A DNA stretch of 64,000 nucleotides, from the NCBI GenBank assembly GCA_030435675.1, contig CM059622.1, positions 6,944,001 through 7,008,000 of the forward strand, read 5' to 3'. Shown here one piece after another: positions 46,389-57,742 of the stretch. The stretch comes from Steinernema hermaphroditum. Lineage: Eukaryota; Nematoda; Chromadorea; Rhabditida; Steinernematidae. The translations under genes were made by a program, and so were the position numbers. Position 1 is the first letter of the stretch. Every line of letters starts with the position of its first letter. The notes beneath the pieces were generated by a model, which was not told the origin of the DNA, did not search any database, and saw only the letters and a list, made by a program, of their open reading frames with translations.

Positions 46389-49369
46389 CACCACAATCGC
46401 CATTGTAGCGCCTCTAAACAAAGAAAACTGACCTACAAACAGCGTGACTCACTCCACTCTCTGTCGAACGTCACAGCGCGCCAGATACAATAGCCGAAAA
46501 TGTATCTGAGTGGCCTTCTTTGACCCTCAACTGCCCGATGATACATCATCGGTGGCAGTAACTTCCTCTTTCTCCCGATGGCCATTTTCCCCTTTTAAGA
46601 TTACACTCCATTCGCTATCTCGACAACAACGCGCGCCATTTAATTACTCCGAAATCTTTGGATCTTTCGGAATGTGGTCAGAGATGTAATTAGTCTTTCC
46701 TTTCCATCACCCTCCAGCCGCACTGGCAACGGCCCTAACCTGGCCGTTTCTGAGAACCACACCTACGTGAAGTACTGAGAAGTCGAGTGGAATCATTTAA
46801 TTCGGTCGCCACCCTTGTTTCGCGCAGACTCGTCAACAACCGTCGCTTTCGAAGAACATTTCCTGCGAAAACATTTCAGCTAAAAAGTGACCTGGACTCC
46901 TTCCTTCCTCTTCAGACGCTCTGCAAATCCTCCTTCATCGCTCCAATTAACCCTCTCATGTCCTAACGGAATTAAAGTCCTCGGAAGTCACACGTCGCCG
47001 CGCGGCGCCGTCCATCGTCTCCCTCTAATTGGCTCCGCTCGCCGTTTCCATTTTCCGGCGTTAATCGAACGTTTTTACTTTCTCGCTTCCTGGCGTCGAC
47101 GGCCATTCGGTGGTTCTCCTCCAGAAACTGAGATAGTGCATTAGCGAGGCCCTTTGATCCTTTTGTTTACCCTTGTCCGGTCAGATGCACTAATTAATGG
47201 CGCCGCCCTACATCCAGCATTTCCCCTCGGCGCTAATCGCCCAGAATCCGATTCGAATGCATTACGGAGATTGGCACACGGCGCCAAAGAGTGTTTTGAT
47301 ATGGCCTCTGTTGTGCAGCGCCGCGAATCGAAAGATAAAAAGCGGCAAAATTGTTTTTCTTTCCTTTTCCCCAAATGTTCCATAATGCACAAAGAAAACA
47401 ATTGTGGAAATCTTAAAAGATCGTCTAGATTGAGTGTTTTTGGATGCTCCTCAGACGCTTCTTGTTGACACACACTTAGCGCGATACCTCATTAGATCCG
47501 CTAATGACTCCGTTTGTTTTGCGACCGAACGGAAGTCTCCGATATAGAGCTAGTAGCGCGTTTTCCCAAGTAGAAGAAGGTCCAGGCTCCTTTAAAGTGT
47601 CTCTCCATTCTTGTGCTCCTCCTTCGCCTCGATTCGAGTCCCCGAGAAGATGATCTTTCTTCTCCACAAATGGCGCTAATTACAAACCTCCGAGGTCTAA
47701 TTAGCATCAGTGTTCATTGAACGCGCTTCACCATCTCGTCGATTTCTCAGCAATTATGGAAACATTCTTCGATGTTTTTGGGCCGAAACATGACACTTCG
47801 TCTCCTCTTTCCTTCGAACGTCTTGATTATGTCCAGCAATTTTCTAAATGGGCCCAGCTGTTTTCTCATCCACCCTTCTTAAGGAGTGCACTTCGTATTT
47901 TAGGCGGTTTCCTTGCACGCGTCTCGACAGAATTCAATTTTGCGTCCCTTGTCTCTGGCGACACTTCTTGAATGCTTCAGGAGCGGTCCTCCTGGCGGTG
48001 TTTGGCGTCCCTATCCTTTTCATCGTTTGACGGCCCTTTTGATGATGCTCGCTTTCCGCCTCTCGGAACACACATCACATTCGAAAAGCATCAAATATGC
48101 ATGTGTTTTGAGTGGTTTGTGGGCCTGAAAGACACATCTGCAAATCCGATTACTTTGTTTTGAGGAGACGATTCTAGAGGAAGCGAGCTTTTGTGTGAAT
48201 TTCTAGATCTTAATTCGACAGAGTCCACTTGTCCCACTTTACAAACAAAACGATTATGTGCTTGTTATGACTGCTCCCATAGAACCTTCTGAGTATCATG
48301 ACTCGTGGCGCCGTCATTCCTAAACGGCGCGTGCCCTTTGCCTTCAACTTTATTCTTACGTCTTTGACGTCCGATCGAAGTTCTGTTTTGCCTCGGAGGA
48401 CTCCAAAAGTATAATCTTCCTTCTTCCGCGTGGTGCCAATCGGCTTCTCAAGATCCGTCTCGCAGTCTCAGCAGTCGTTTATCTTAAAATTTCTCCGCGC
48501 GCCGCCACTCACGTGCAAATATCGAATTATACGTCCTCGCAAAAAATCGCCCCAGTTTGAGAAGAAGGTCTTAGCTGAGGTCATTTGTAGTCACTCTGTG
48601 TAATCTTTCTGACATGGTGACAGATCGGACATCTCTCCTAAGCACTGATTACTCCGAATCCGATTGGTTAGGAAGGGTAGTCGCATGTGGCGTTACTCAC
48701 CGAATCCCCGGAAAGCGGCTTGTTTTCGTGGTTCCACGTATGCACCTCTAAGAAGGGGATTTCTCAGTCACTCCGATGAAATCTTGCTTCCAGTCTTCGG
48801 CTTTATTTTCCTTTTTTGGACTAGCACCCCTAGCCGGCTGCAAACCTTCCTCGTGGAATATCCCTCTGACGGTAACTCATTTGCCATTCGCCGTGCCGTT
48901 CGGCGGAGAGAGACATTCGCTTCGGACACGCTGTTTTGGGTGTTTTCGAAAACTTTCCTTTGACGGACGATTGACATCGACCGCCGACGACTCACTTCTG
49001 CGTCCGAAGGCCCCAGTGCAACTCGGGTGCTATTCACAAAGGACGTCACTTTTGAGAAGTTCGCCGTTTGTGCATTGGGGGCAATTGAATCATTTCAGGC
49101 GTCGGCCATTTCCGCGTAGAATGCTCGTTAGTCATGGTGGTGCAGATCTCTAGATTATGCATTATAGATGAGAGAGACGTAGGCCTCCTTAATTTAGCTC
49201 TTCATCGCCCTGTTTTCCCTTTTCGTGGACTGCCTTTCCGAGAGCTGTTTTCCTTGATACGCGTTGCCTTCGCCTGAGTGGACACGTCACCGGCAACACC
49301 TTCTTTGTCTGCGCGCCACTCCGGATTTGCCCCACGCGACGTTGCCACTTGTAGAGCTGATGACCTAGA
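46389..49369. other. Region upstream of the SK channel
   Basis: No supported exon. TAATTA-type cores recur (near 46640, 46688, 47188, 47677 and 47697). It should hold the SK channel promoter, perhaps with untranslated or alternative first exons. The acceptor at 49367-49368 leaves one base before the ATG, so an upstream coding exon would need to end in phase 2. The serine-rich gene's last coding phases do not fit, which argues that the two genes are separate. Confidence 0.4.
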
Positions 49370-51731
49370 ATGGTGGAACGGCCCCTACTTGCGCCTCCGT
49401 GCAGCCTCGGCGCGGCACCCGAGCACACGAGTTTCTATCGTTGCTCGCCCGTCAGCTCGATCACGGAACTGGACGAGAGCTGTCCTAACGAGTCGGAGGA
49501 CTCGGGAAATGTGCACGAGGAGTCTGTCTTCCCGGAGATCGACGTCCGGAAGTTCTCCTCAAAGAGCAGCTTCTCGAGCCTGACGAGGGTCTCCCTCACC
49601 GGGAGGTCCACCTTGAGGCCCTCCTCGAGGACCAGCAGATTCGTCGAAGGCGGCAGAATGGACCCCGGCAAGTTCAGGCTCAGTGTGAACAAGCAGCGGT
49701 CCAACTCGGAGTGCGTCTTCAACAAAACGCGCCTCAATGGGGTGCAGCCGGCAAATGGACTCATCAGGCAAGAACACATCGACAGAAGATGCTCCATAGC
49801 CGTACTGAACCGGGAACAAGCGATTCTGAGGAGAATTTTGGGTCCCAACGGGTTGTCTTGGCTCAGCCGTAAGTTTCTGTCCTTGAAAGAAGACCTCAGA
49901 TTGCCAAAAGTCCAATTCCCCCGCTGCCACCTGAGTGCCGAGAGCTGAATATTCCGCTTTCAGGCGACCAACTCTCTCGAAAGTCACTTTCCCTCGTTCT
50001 GAGCGAAGACTTGGAAGCGCAGCAGGCCCAGATGGACGACATGAAGACGCCCCTGATGAAGGAGGAAAAGGGAGGCCGTCTCATCCAGCGACAGCACCTT
50101 TTCCATGCGAGGAGGGTTACCAGCGACTTCGCCCTCTTCTTCTCCCTCTTCGGAATCGTCATGATGGTTCTGGAGAACGAACTGAGCGCCGCCCACATCT
50201 GCGAGAAGGGCTCGTTCCCGAGCAGGACGCTCAAGATCGGAATCGCCATAAGCACCGCCATTCTGGTCATGCTGGTCATCAGGTTCCATATCTACGAAGT
50301 ACAAGTAGGTCAGACATTCATGGGCAAAGACCGTAATGCCTCCTATTCAGCTATTTATGAACGCGAATAGCGCAGAGGACTGGAGGATAGCATTCACTTG
50401 GAGGCGGATAGTTCAGATCGCTGTCGAGATTCTGGCATGTGGAATATGTCCTCTCCCGTTCGACATAACCTTCATTTGGACTACGGTACACGCGGACGGA
50501 GTCCATGTAAGTTCTTTCCTCCAGAATCGGCATAAGAGTGGAGAGACAGGACAGGGATGCACTCGATTTCCAAGGGAAAAGAGCCACTGACTTCAAGCTT
50601 GACGCAAATAGAGAAACGTTGCAAACATTCAGGTGTCCGACCCGGAGGTCTCGGTGGACGTGCTCCTCTCCATCCCGATGTTCTTCCGACTCTACTGGCT
50701 CTGTCGCGTCATGCTACTCCACTCGCGCATGTTCACCGACGCCTCTTCGCGGAGCATCGCCGGCCTCAACCGGGTCAACTTCAACGCGCGCTTCATCCTC
50801 AAGACGCTGATGACGATGTGTCCCGGCACGATCATGCTCTTCTTCACCGCCTCCCTCTGGGTCATCGCCGCCTGGATCATGCGCCTCTGCGAGCGGTACC
50901 ACGCGCTCGACGAGGCCGGCCAGCCGACCACCATGCAGGCCCTCAAGCACCAGAACTACCTCAACTCCCTCTGGCTCATCGCCATCACCTTCCTCTCCGT
51001 CGGCTACGGCGACATCGTGCCGAACACCTACTGTGGCCGCTCCATGGCCGTCATCACGGGAATCCTGGGAACGTGCACCTCTTCGATGGTGGTCGCAGTC
51101 ATCGCGAGGAAGTTGGAACTCTCCAGAGCCGAGAAACATGTCCAGAATTTCATGATGGACACCCATCTCACCAAAATGGTTAGGCACCTTGTTCTGTGAA
51201 TGCTACAGTATCTCTCGGGTTTCAGCTGAAACACAGCGCCGCCAACGTGCTCCGCGAGACGTGGCTCATTTACAAGTACCGGAGGCTCGTGGACAAAATC
51301 GATCCCGGCAAGATCAGAATGCACCAGAGGAAGTTCCTCGTCGCCATCTACGAGTAAGAGATCGAACACAGCTCCGCCCTTACAGTATCCCTTTAGACTT
51401 CGCAAGGTCAAACGGGATCAGAGGAAACTGGCAGAGAACTCCGTCTCCCTCGGCGACGTCGCCAAGGTACGGAGCGATAGGGCCCCCTCCAAATGAGATC
51501 TCTCCGCTTTAGACGACCTCTAACACTTACGAAATGATCCACGACGTGCACTCGACTCAAGAAGGTCTCTCGCTCCGCATGACCGCCGTGGAGCACCAGC
51601 TCTCCGACATCCAGCGGGAGCTCTCCTCGCTCGCCGAGATGCTCCGCGCGAAGTACATGTACGAGGACACGGCGACGCACCCCCCGAGTCCGGTGGACCC
51701 TCTGAGGAGACGGCGCGCCGTCGCCGAGTGA
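49370..51731 (+). CDS. kcnl: Small-conductance calcium-activated potassium channel (SK/KCNN)
   Basis: SK channels are tetrameric plasma-membrane K+ channels opened by calcium through bound calmodulin. Exons 49370-49868, 49964-50304, 50351-50506, 50633-51178, 51226-51353, 51397-51466 and 51513-51731 join to 652 residues. About 190 residues form a Ser-rich cytoplasmic N-terminus. S1 begins [20 protein letters not shown], and S2 to S4 follow, with [19 protein letters not shown] as S4 (few charges, as in SK). The pore is [16 protein letters not shown], with the GYG filter. S6 is followed by [20 protein letters not shown], the calmodulin-binding domain, including [13 protein letters not shown] and [16 protein letters not shown] coiled coil ends the protein. 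All family blocks are intact. The start is the first ATG after the acceptor at 49368. Confidence 0.96.
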
Positions 51732-52119
51732 CCCCGGGTTCTGTCACAATGTACATAGGAGAACGTGGAGATTACGATTTGGTTGTGGAAATGCTCAATT
51801 ACTGTATTTGATCAAACGAAGGGTATTACGACAAATTGGATGATTTCATTCGTGTGTGTTTCTTCTTGAACACCATTGTTTTGACGTGTATTAAATAATA
51901 AAAGATGGAATGTTACAGCGACTGTTCGATCAAAAAGAATTGCCTCTGTGCTCTAAACATGTTCGGAGTCTACTCAATGTTTTCTCAGAACTACAGAACT
52001 TAAGCCATAAGTAATACTTGTGGCAGCATGTCTTTCTTTAAAGACTTTCAGCATCGACTGTGGAAGAGACAACACTCGGCGTTTATTCACCTTCAGAAAA
52101 GCGCACCGACTCCCTTTGA
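51732..52119. other. Tail-to-tail spacer after the SK channel
   Basis: ATTAAATAATAAAAG at about 51890-51904 is the likely SK poly(A) signal. On the minus strand, AATAAA at 52087-52082 serves the proline-rich gene A. I see no gene in the spacer. Confidence 0.6.
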
Positions 52120-52428
52120 TCACTTGCCACCTGGAGCGGGGGTGCTTCCAGGGGGAGGTGGAGAAGGAGGCGATCCTCCTGGTGGTGGAGGAGGAGGCGA
52201 CCCTCCTGGTGGTGGAGGAGGAGGCGATCCCCCCGGGGGAGGTGGTGGATGGTGGCCTCCAGGCGGGCAAGGAGGGGAAGCTCCTGGTGGTGGAGGTGGA
52301 GGACTGCCACCTGGAGGAGGAGGCTAAACACATCGGTCAGTTTCGTCCTTTTCCTTCCCACAGCTCACCGGAGAGGACTGCGCGAACACAGCGACTAAGA
52401 AGAGAGCGCCGAGGAGGAACAACTTCAT
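52120..52428 (-). CDS. Small secreted proline/glycine-rich protein A
   Basis: Two minus-strand exons (52428-52369, 52323-52120) encode 87 residues. Exon 1 is exactly a signal peptide, MKLFLLGALFLVAVFAQSSP. Exon 2 is almost wholly PPPPGGSPP-type repeats with one Cys and ends TPAPGGK. The gene has its own TATA box, a 45-base intron and an AATAAA 33 bases after the stop. That shows the minus strand is the coding one, not the glycine-rich open frame opposite. The exon plan and the MKL.L....FLVAVF leader match genes B and C, so this is a family. A cuticle, secretion or surface role is possible. The function is unknown. Confidence 0.8.
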
Positions 52429-52473
52429 CTCGTGGAGTGATCGGAGTGATGGCGACCGTCAGGGAAGTGGCGC

Positions 52474-52480
52474 TTTTATA
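52474..52480 (-). promoter_or_regulatory. TATA box of proline-rich gene A
   Basis: TATAAAA on the minus strand, 46 bases before the ATG. Genes B and C have the same motif 39 bases before theirs. Confidence 0.7.
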
Positions 52481-53423
52481 TGTTGCCGATCACTAGCAAA
52501 TGAGGTCGTGATCGTGATAATCCTTGTTGTGATAGTGTCGGATATTCGAAAACAGGTACTTACCGAGATAGGGGAACGTTTTATGCCCACGCCTAGACTG
52601 TAATTAGACAATTTGTACTGAAAGTGCCACGGCGTTGTGAGTTCTCGGATCATTCCAGAAAAATGAATGAACAGCAGTTGTAGGTTACGGTCATATAGAC
52701 CAGCTTTTCTGACAGATTTGTTATCTCTGGCACACATTTTGGCGCTGAAAGTATAACTGACTGGTCCCTCTACTGAATCCTTTGCGACCAGTCTTCCCCT
52801 ACTCTCCTTCTCCAAATGACAACTGGGGGATCGTGCCACATACATACATGAACGCGCCTCGGGTTGACCGGTTGCAGTCAATGTCTTTCCGGACCTCTCA
52901 TGCTCCACGGAAATAGACAAAGGGGCTTCTTTTAGTCTGTATACTGTAAGCCTATAGTTAAGCCTTACGGTGCAATATGTTGTTCCGCACCCACGGGGCA
53001 AAACGAGTACGAATTCTTCTGTTGCTTACAACCAGGGCGCCTTCTTGCTCTCCTTGGACAGAAAATACACAGATAACAAGAAAATGTTTACTTTCAGCAT
53101 TGAAGCCATAAACGTTTCTCATCAGAGTGAATTCGAAAAAGACTTCTCAGTTTCAGGGCGCTTGAGTGACTCCAGAAAGCGGAGGAGGAGTGCATCCGGT
53201 TGGAGGGCAAGTGTCTGGATTAGTGCCGATTACGATAGTCTCGATCTTTCCCACCGATCAATCAAAAGATTCACGCAGATTTCGCTTCCTCTTGAGCTCA
53301 ACCACGCAAACAGAATAATACCAGTTGCAAAAGAATTACACACGATGAGAGATCGAGACTACCGTAACAGACTACAATCCCTAAACAGACACTAATCCTG
53401 GAGAACAACTAGTTTTCCTGTGT
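52481..53423. other. Spacer between proline-rich genes A and B
   Basis: It contains a truncated copy of the gene C 3' end at 53150-53200 and the upstream arm of the B/C inverted duplication from about 53320. A 180-codon minus-strand frame (52459-53001) runs through promoter A and looks like chance. Confidence 0.5.
53150..53200 (-). pseudogene. Truncated remnant of a proline-rich gene (3' end only)
   Basis: TTTCAGGGCGCTTGAGTGAC and the following roughly 30 bases match 57402-57452, the last codons and stop of gene C, in the same orientation. Then similarity stops. It lacks the repeats, the intron and the signal peptide, so it is a dead fragment left by rearrangement. Confidence 0.75.
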
Positions 53424-53430
53424 TATAAAA
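53424..53430 (+). promoter_or_regulatory. TATA box of proline-rich gene B
   Basis: TATAAAA, 39 bases before the ATG, at the same place in the inverted partner. Confidence 0.75.
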
Positions 53431-53468
53431 GGTCAGAACTCATCACAATTCTCACCAAAACTTCGAAG

Positions 53469-53754
53469 ATGAAGCTTCTCCTCACCGCTTCTCTCTTCCT
53501 CGTAGCCGTCTTCGTCCCTTCGAAATCGGTGAGTTCTACCCGGAGCACCCGAGCATCCCTCGATTTAGGCGCCGAACGGGTCACCCCCACCTCCACCTGA
53601 GGGCTTCTCACCCCCGCCAGGATGTCCTCCCTTCCCCCCTCCGCCGTTCCCTCCTGGAAGCCCTCCGCCCCACTTCAACGGCACTCCTCCTCCTGGCTTC
53701 CCTTCTCCTCCACCAGGATGCACCCCTCCGCCCAGTGTCACCTCGGCTCCATGA
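53469..53754 (+). CDS. Small secreted proline-rich protein B
   Basis: Exons 53469-53528 and 53569-53754 give 81 residues. Exon 1 is the signal peptide MKLLLTASLFLVAVFVPSKS. Exon 2 encodes a mature chain rich in Pro, Gly and Phe, with PPPGCPPFPPPPFPPGSPPP near its start and a related PGFPSPPPGCTPPP near its end. It ends SVTSAP. Two cysteines sit in matching PPPGC contexts, so a disulfide or cross-link is possible. The gene is nearly identical to gene C, with a different C-terminal end. The role is unknown. The compact TATA-driven layout suggests high expression in a secretory tissue (inference). Confidence 0.8.
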
Positions 53755-53894
53755 AGCTTCTACCATACAGTAATCCTACGGTTATTTTAAGCGACTACTT
53801 CTTCCATTCTTATTTCGCGAAGTAAATGTTGCAATCGAGCAATCGAAACAAGTTCACATAGAAGCTCAATATCTCAAGCGAAAATCTTGTTTTG

Positions 53895-55079
53895 TTACGT
53901 TACGTAGACTACTTTGTTGGTGATCTTGGCGACGGTCTCGTTGAACTCCTTCTTCCTCTCTTCGGCGGTCATTGGAACGGCCTTCTTTTGGGTCTCTGCG
54001 TTCATCATCGTGCTCACGCCGACTCGATTTGTACGGCTAAACAATGGTCGGTAAGATACAAGGAGCCTGCTGCGGCTCATACGTGTTCAAAGGGAGGTAA
54101 ATGATAGGATTGAGCCCACTGTTGAAGATCCACATGAGGTTCAAGGAAACGTTGGAGAGGTCAGTCGTCTGAAACAGAGAGAGTGACTACGATGGGACTG
54201 TCCTCTTACATTGTGGTTGTGCCAGAGCCAGTTGAGGACCGTGCAGTAAGCGGTCAAGATGAAGGACTGGAGGAGGATGCGGCCCTCCACCGAAAGACTC
54301 TCTGACATGGAGTGCGACGACTTTGAGAACTGAAAAGCACTCCAAGAGTCCTTCTTGCATTTTCCGTTGCACTTACCCAAACGAAAAGGAATCCAATGAT
54401 GAGGACGTAGATGGCGGCAGAGACGAAGATGCCTCCAACTTCGACCACCATCTCCACCTGTTTGACGACTGCGCTGGCCGAGAGAGAAGTATCGTAGAAC
54501 CAGGCGAATCTGTCGGTGTCGTACTGTATGGTGGCATACGGTGTGATGAGGATGATAGAGAAGGAAACTCCGATGGAAAGGGCCGCCAGTGACCAGTACT
54601 AAATCACGTTTAGATTGTTCTGCGGCCGGATTCTACCTTGATGGCGCTGGCGGAGAAGACCCTTCGGTCGACGTTGGGGAGTGCCAAGTGAACGAAGCGA
54701 TTGAACGCGAGAAGAATGGTGGTGATGACGTAGCCGATGTAGCACGGAGTGGCGATGGCTCCCAGGAGCTTGGCCAGAGCTGGATGTCCGACGGATCTGA
54801 AGATGGTGAAGAGTCCCGTGACGAAGTGGACGACGAGCTGAACTAGGTCGTAGATGCAAAGGATTATCATGAACTTGTAGGCGTTGCAGGAGAAGAGGCT
54901 TCTGTCGTCGTAGAGGCTCTAGAAACGATCATTTACATCCACTTTTCGTCTTTGTTCCGAACCTTGATGATGAAAATATTGAGAAGAACGAAGATTACGG
55001 TACTGGTGATGATGACGGATCCGATGACATCTCGTTCCTCGGCGAAGAGAAGGTGGGGATTAGGATTGGGTAAGTCCAT
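53895..55079 (-). CDS. Second seven-transmembrane serpentine chemoreceptor
   Basis: Minus-strand exons 55079-54963, 54918-54637, 54598-54377, 54329 to about 54210, about 54170-54083 and about 54042-53895 join in phase to roughly 325 residues. Seven hydrophobic helices are visible: VIITSTVIFVLLNIFII, FMIILCIYDLVQLVVHF, CYIGYVITTILLAFNRFVHL (NR after helix 3), LAALSIGVSFSIILITPY, a fifth ending IYVLIIGFLFVWF, ILLQSFILTAYCTVLNWLW, and NLMWIFNSGLNPIIYLPL (NPxxY-type helix 7). A charged cytoplasmic tail follows. The helix 3 and helix 7 motifs fit the nematode Srt/Srx superfamily. It sits between the two arms of the proline-rich inverted duplication and is not part of it. Confidence 0.8.
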
Positions 55080-57405
55080 AGCTGAAAGCACTTAGCCATC
55101 AAAAGGCGCCAGGTCGACACGCGGAAAACAGTTCGCGAGGCGAGGTTTCCGTAATTCGATAAATGGCGCGAAACAGGGAACTGAAGCGGTGACGAACGGG
55201 TCGCAGAGGCGGACTGAGAAAGGTTCCGGCTCAAGAAACAGAGAGACAGGACAAAGGAGGGATTTGGAAGAGGGCGTACACCTTCGAATCAAAGACTCAT
55301 TGCTGCTTTTGATGACGCTGGGCAGATGATGAACATCCACGCGAACCGATCTTTGGACGTAAAAAAATGGGCAATCAGCGACGATTGAAAGATGGTAATG
55401 CATGGTTGGAGAGAGCTACTACAACGACTCAATGATATTCAGAACAAGAAGCCCTCCATCTTACGAGCACCCTCCAATCAGCTTCTCATTGAAGCACAGT
55501 GAGTGAATACAAACCCACAAAATGGAATGAAAAGGCATGAAACAGGTCAAGAATTGTGTCGCGTGGGTTTCTAACGGAATGTTCGTGTTCTGGAACTTTT
55601 AGAGTTTGTGAGAAAAACGGTACATCGCACGTTTTCTTCGAAAGTATGAAGTTCCTGTGAAAGGGACTTAGAAAGGGGCTGGTTCTTTCCACAACGGAGC
55701 TGATACAGATCCAAGGGAAGGGCAGCCCTGGGTGGTAAAAGAGCGCCACACCACCAGTGTTTTCAGATAGCCACTGAAAAACAATTAGAATGTTTTTGGT
55801 TTTGTACATAACACCGCTTTTAAAATGCCCTTAAAACAGGGAAATCTCATTAAATCTTCCAAAAATAACACGGGTTTGTTTGCCCGCCTAGCTCCTTCTT
55901 CTAGAGGCGCGTACGGTAGTGAGTAGAGGACCATAAGGGCCAGTTCACCGTTGGATGAGACATTCCCGGTAGTACATTTCCTCCCGAGATTACCTGTATT
56001 ATCAAAGGACAGCACTCGCACTTTTAAATCTCGCGATGAGAACAAAAGAAGAGTTCGAAGAATACAGCTCGGATTCCATAGAGAAAACCATAAGAAGGTA
56101 GCCGAGGACCTGTCGGTTGATGCCTTTCTTCTCGCGCGCCATCGACTGACACCTCTCTTTCGGCTGGATAAAGTAATTAGTAGTAGAAACAGAGGCTTTT
56201 TCTAGCCAGCACGAAAACATCGCATCCTGCTGCGCCTTGATATCAAGGAACAAGAGTTCTTTTCAAAGAGTGGCCCTAATCTTTCCACTTTAAATTGCCG
56301 TCTGGACAAACATCAGTGCAGAAAGTGTTCTTCGGAATTGAATACAGATCTAACAAATGGCTTCACGTGACTCAACTTCGCAGAGATTGTAGAAAAATAA
56401 CGGACGGACGAAGTTCTTGCCGAAGGAGCGCCGTTTGCGTCACCTACAACTTCACCCGTGTTTACCCGGTTTGAAATGAACTGAAAGGGACCCGACTGGT
56501 CACGTCATGACCCACCTTCAACTGGAAATGCCGAACCTGATTACCCTTTCTCTCTTTAGGTCGAAAACAAAAACATCGGAAGTAGGTCTCCGGTAATTGA
56601 GATCCGTAAGGAGGCAAAAATAAGATGTTATCCACATCGCAAAAGCCGAATTTAATTCTCATTTCACAAACAGGAACTGACGCGGAACAAGGAAATCGAG
56701 TAATCTGATAACTTCGTTGGAAACTTTTCTCAGAGAGTCTGATGCAGAAAGTTGACTCTTGACGCCTAGTTGGCGCCTAATGAGGAAATAACGAGTCTAT
56801 TAGGCGAGAGAACGGCGTCAAATGATTTAGACTTCATTGTTAGACTGTGGGAACAGGGGACAAGAATGACGAAGGCAAGAAACGTTTTTTAGAACGAGGG
56901 CATGTGAATGGTACTTTTAGGTTGCACCTTATGGTCTGGGAACGGTCCACCCAAACTGCTAGTTTTGGGTGGAACGTCGCTCTTCCTTCACGGAAGGCTT
57001 GACCGCCTTCAATAGCTAAACCTGAACGCGCATCATGGGCATAACAAAGAATCCACCCACAGCCTCCGGGACATCGCAAAGTTGGAGGATGAATCACCTG
57101 AAGTTTTTTCCCGTCTTTTCATAAAAGCTGTGAACATTAGAGGAGGGGTAGCATGTTGAATGTAGTATGTGACATGGATGAATGAACATTACTCGTGACT
57201 CACTGTGTAAGTGTTCTTGTAAGTTCCGGGAGTCAACTTAATGACGTCAGCAAGCGTCAAGTAGGCAGATGAAAGCAAACATTCAAATATATTAAACTAC
57301 AAAACTCTTCTCAAGTACAATAAATAAATAACAAATTCTGTATTTGTTCCGTAAAGTAAAAGTGTAAGCAATTGCTTTTTCTAGAATCACAAGCAATCTT
57401 TAGTT
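55080..57405. other. Spacer between the chemoreceptor and proline-rich gene C
   Basis: No supported gene on either strand. The minus-strand frames (for example 55486-55809) lack motifs and splice partners. Confidence 0.45.
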
Positions 57406-57697
57406 TCAGGGCGCTTGAGTGACTCCAGAAAGCGGAGGAGGAGTGCATCCGGGTGGTGGGGAAGGGAAGCCAGGAGGAGGAGTGCCGTCGAAGTGGGGCG
57501 GAGGGCTTCCAGGAGGGAACGGCGGAGGGGGGAAGGGAGGACATCCTGGCGGGGGTGAGAAGCCCTCCGGTGGAAGTGGGGGTGACCCGTTCGGCGCCTA
57601 AATCGAGGGATGCTCGGGTGCTCCGGGTAGAACTCACCGATTTCGAAGGGACGAAGACGGCTACGAGGAAGAGAGAAGCGGTGAGGAGAAGCTTCAT
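57406..57697 (-). CDS. Small secreted proline-rich protein C
   Basis: Exons 57697-57638 and 57597-57406 on the minus strand give 83 residues. The signal peptide is identical to that of gene B, and the mature chain differs at only a few residues before the C-terminus, which reads PPPLSGVTQAP. The 40-base intron is identical to B's. It is driven by a TATA box at 57742-57736. The divergent C-terminus is the one matched by the remnant at 53150-53200. Confidence 0.8.
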
Positions 57698-57735
57698 CTT
57701 CGAAGTTTTGGTGAGAATTGTGATGAGTTCTGACC

Positions 57736-57742
57736 TTTTATA
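57736..57742 (-). promoter_or_regulatory. TATA box of proline-rich gene C
   Basis: TATAAAA on the minus strand, 39 bases before the ATG, inside the duplicated arm. Confidence 0.75.

Larger units (their letters stand above)
53320..53756 (+). repeat. Left arm of an inverted duplication (partner 57406-57848)
   Basis: This stretch, containing promoter and gene B, matches the reverse complement of 57406-57848, containing promoter and gene C. The match includes the TATA box, 5'UTR, signal-peptide exon and a 40-base intron that is identical in both. The arms are about 3.6 kb apart. Confidence 0.9.

Noticed and set aside
50714..51187. 157-codon minus-strand frame
   Set aside because: Antisense of the SK channel pore exon.
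52028..52327. Plus-strand glycine-rich protein (GGGGEGGDPPGGG type)
   Set aside because: The minus strand has the signal peptide, intron, TATA box and poly(A) signal matching two sister genes. The plus frame is its mirror.
52459..53001. 180-codon minus-strand frame
   Set aside because: It runs across the gene A promoter, has no family motif and no splice partner.
57419..57601. Plus-strand glycine-rich frame
   Set aside because: Antisense of proline-rich gene C.
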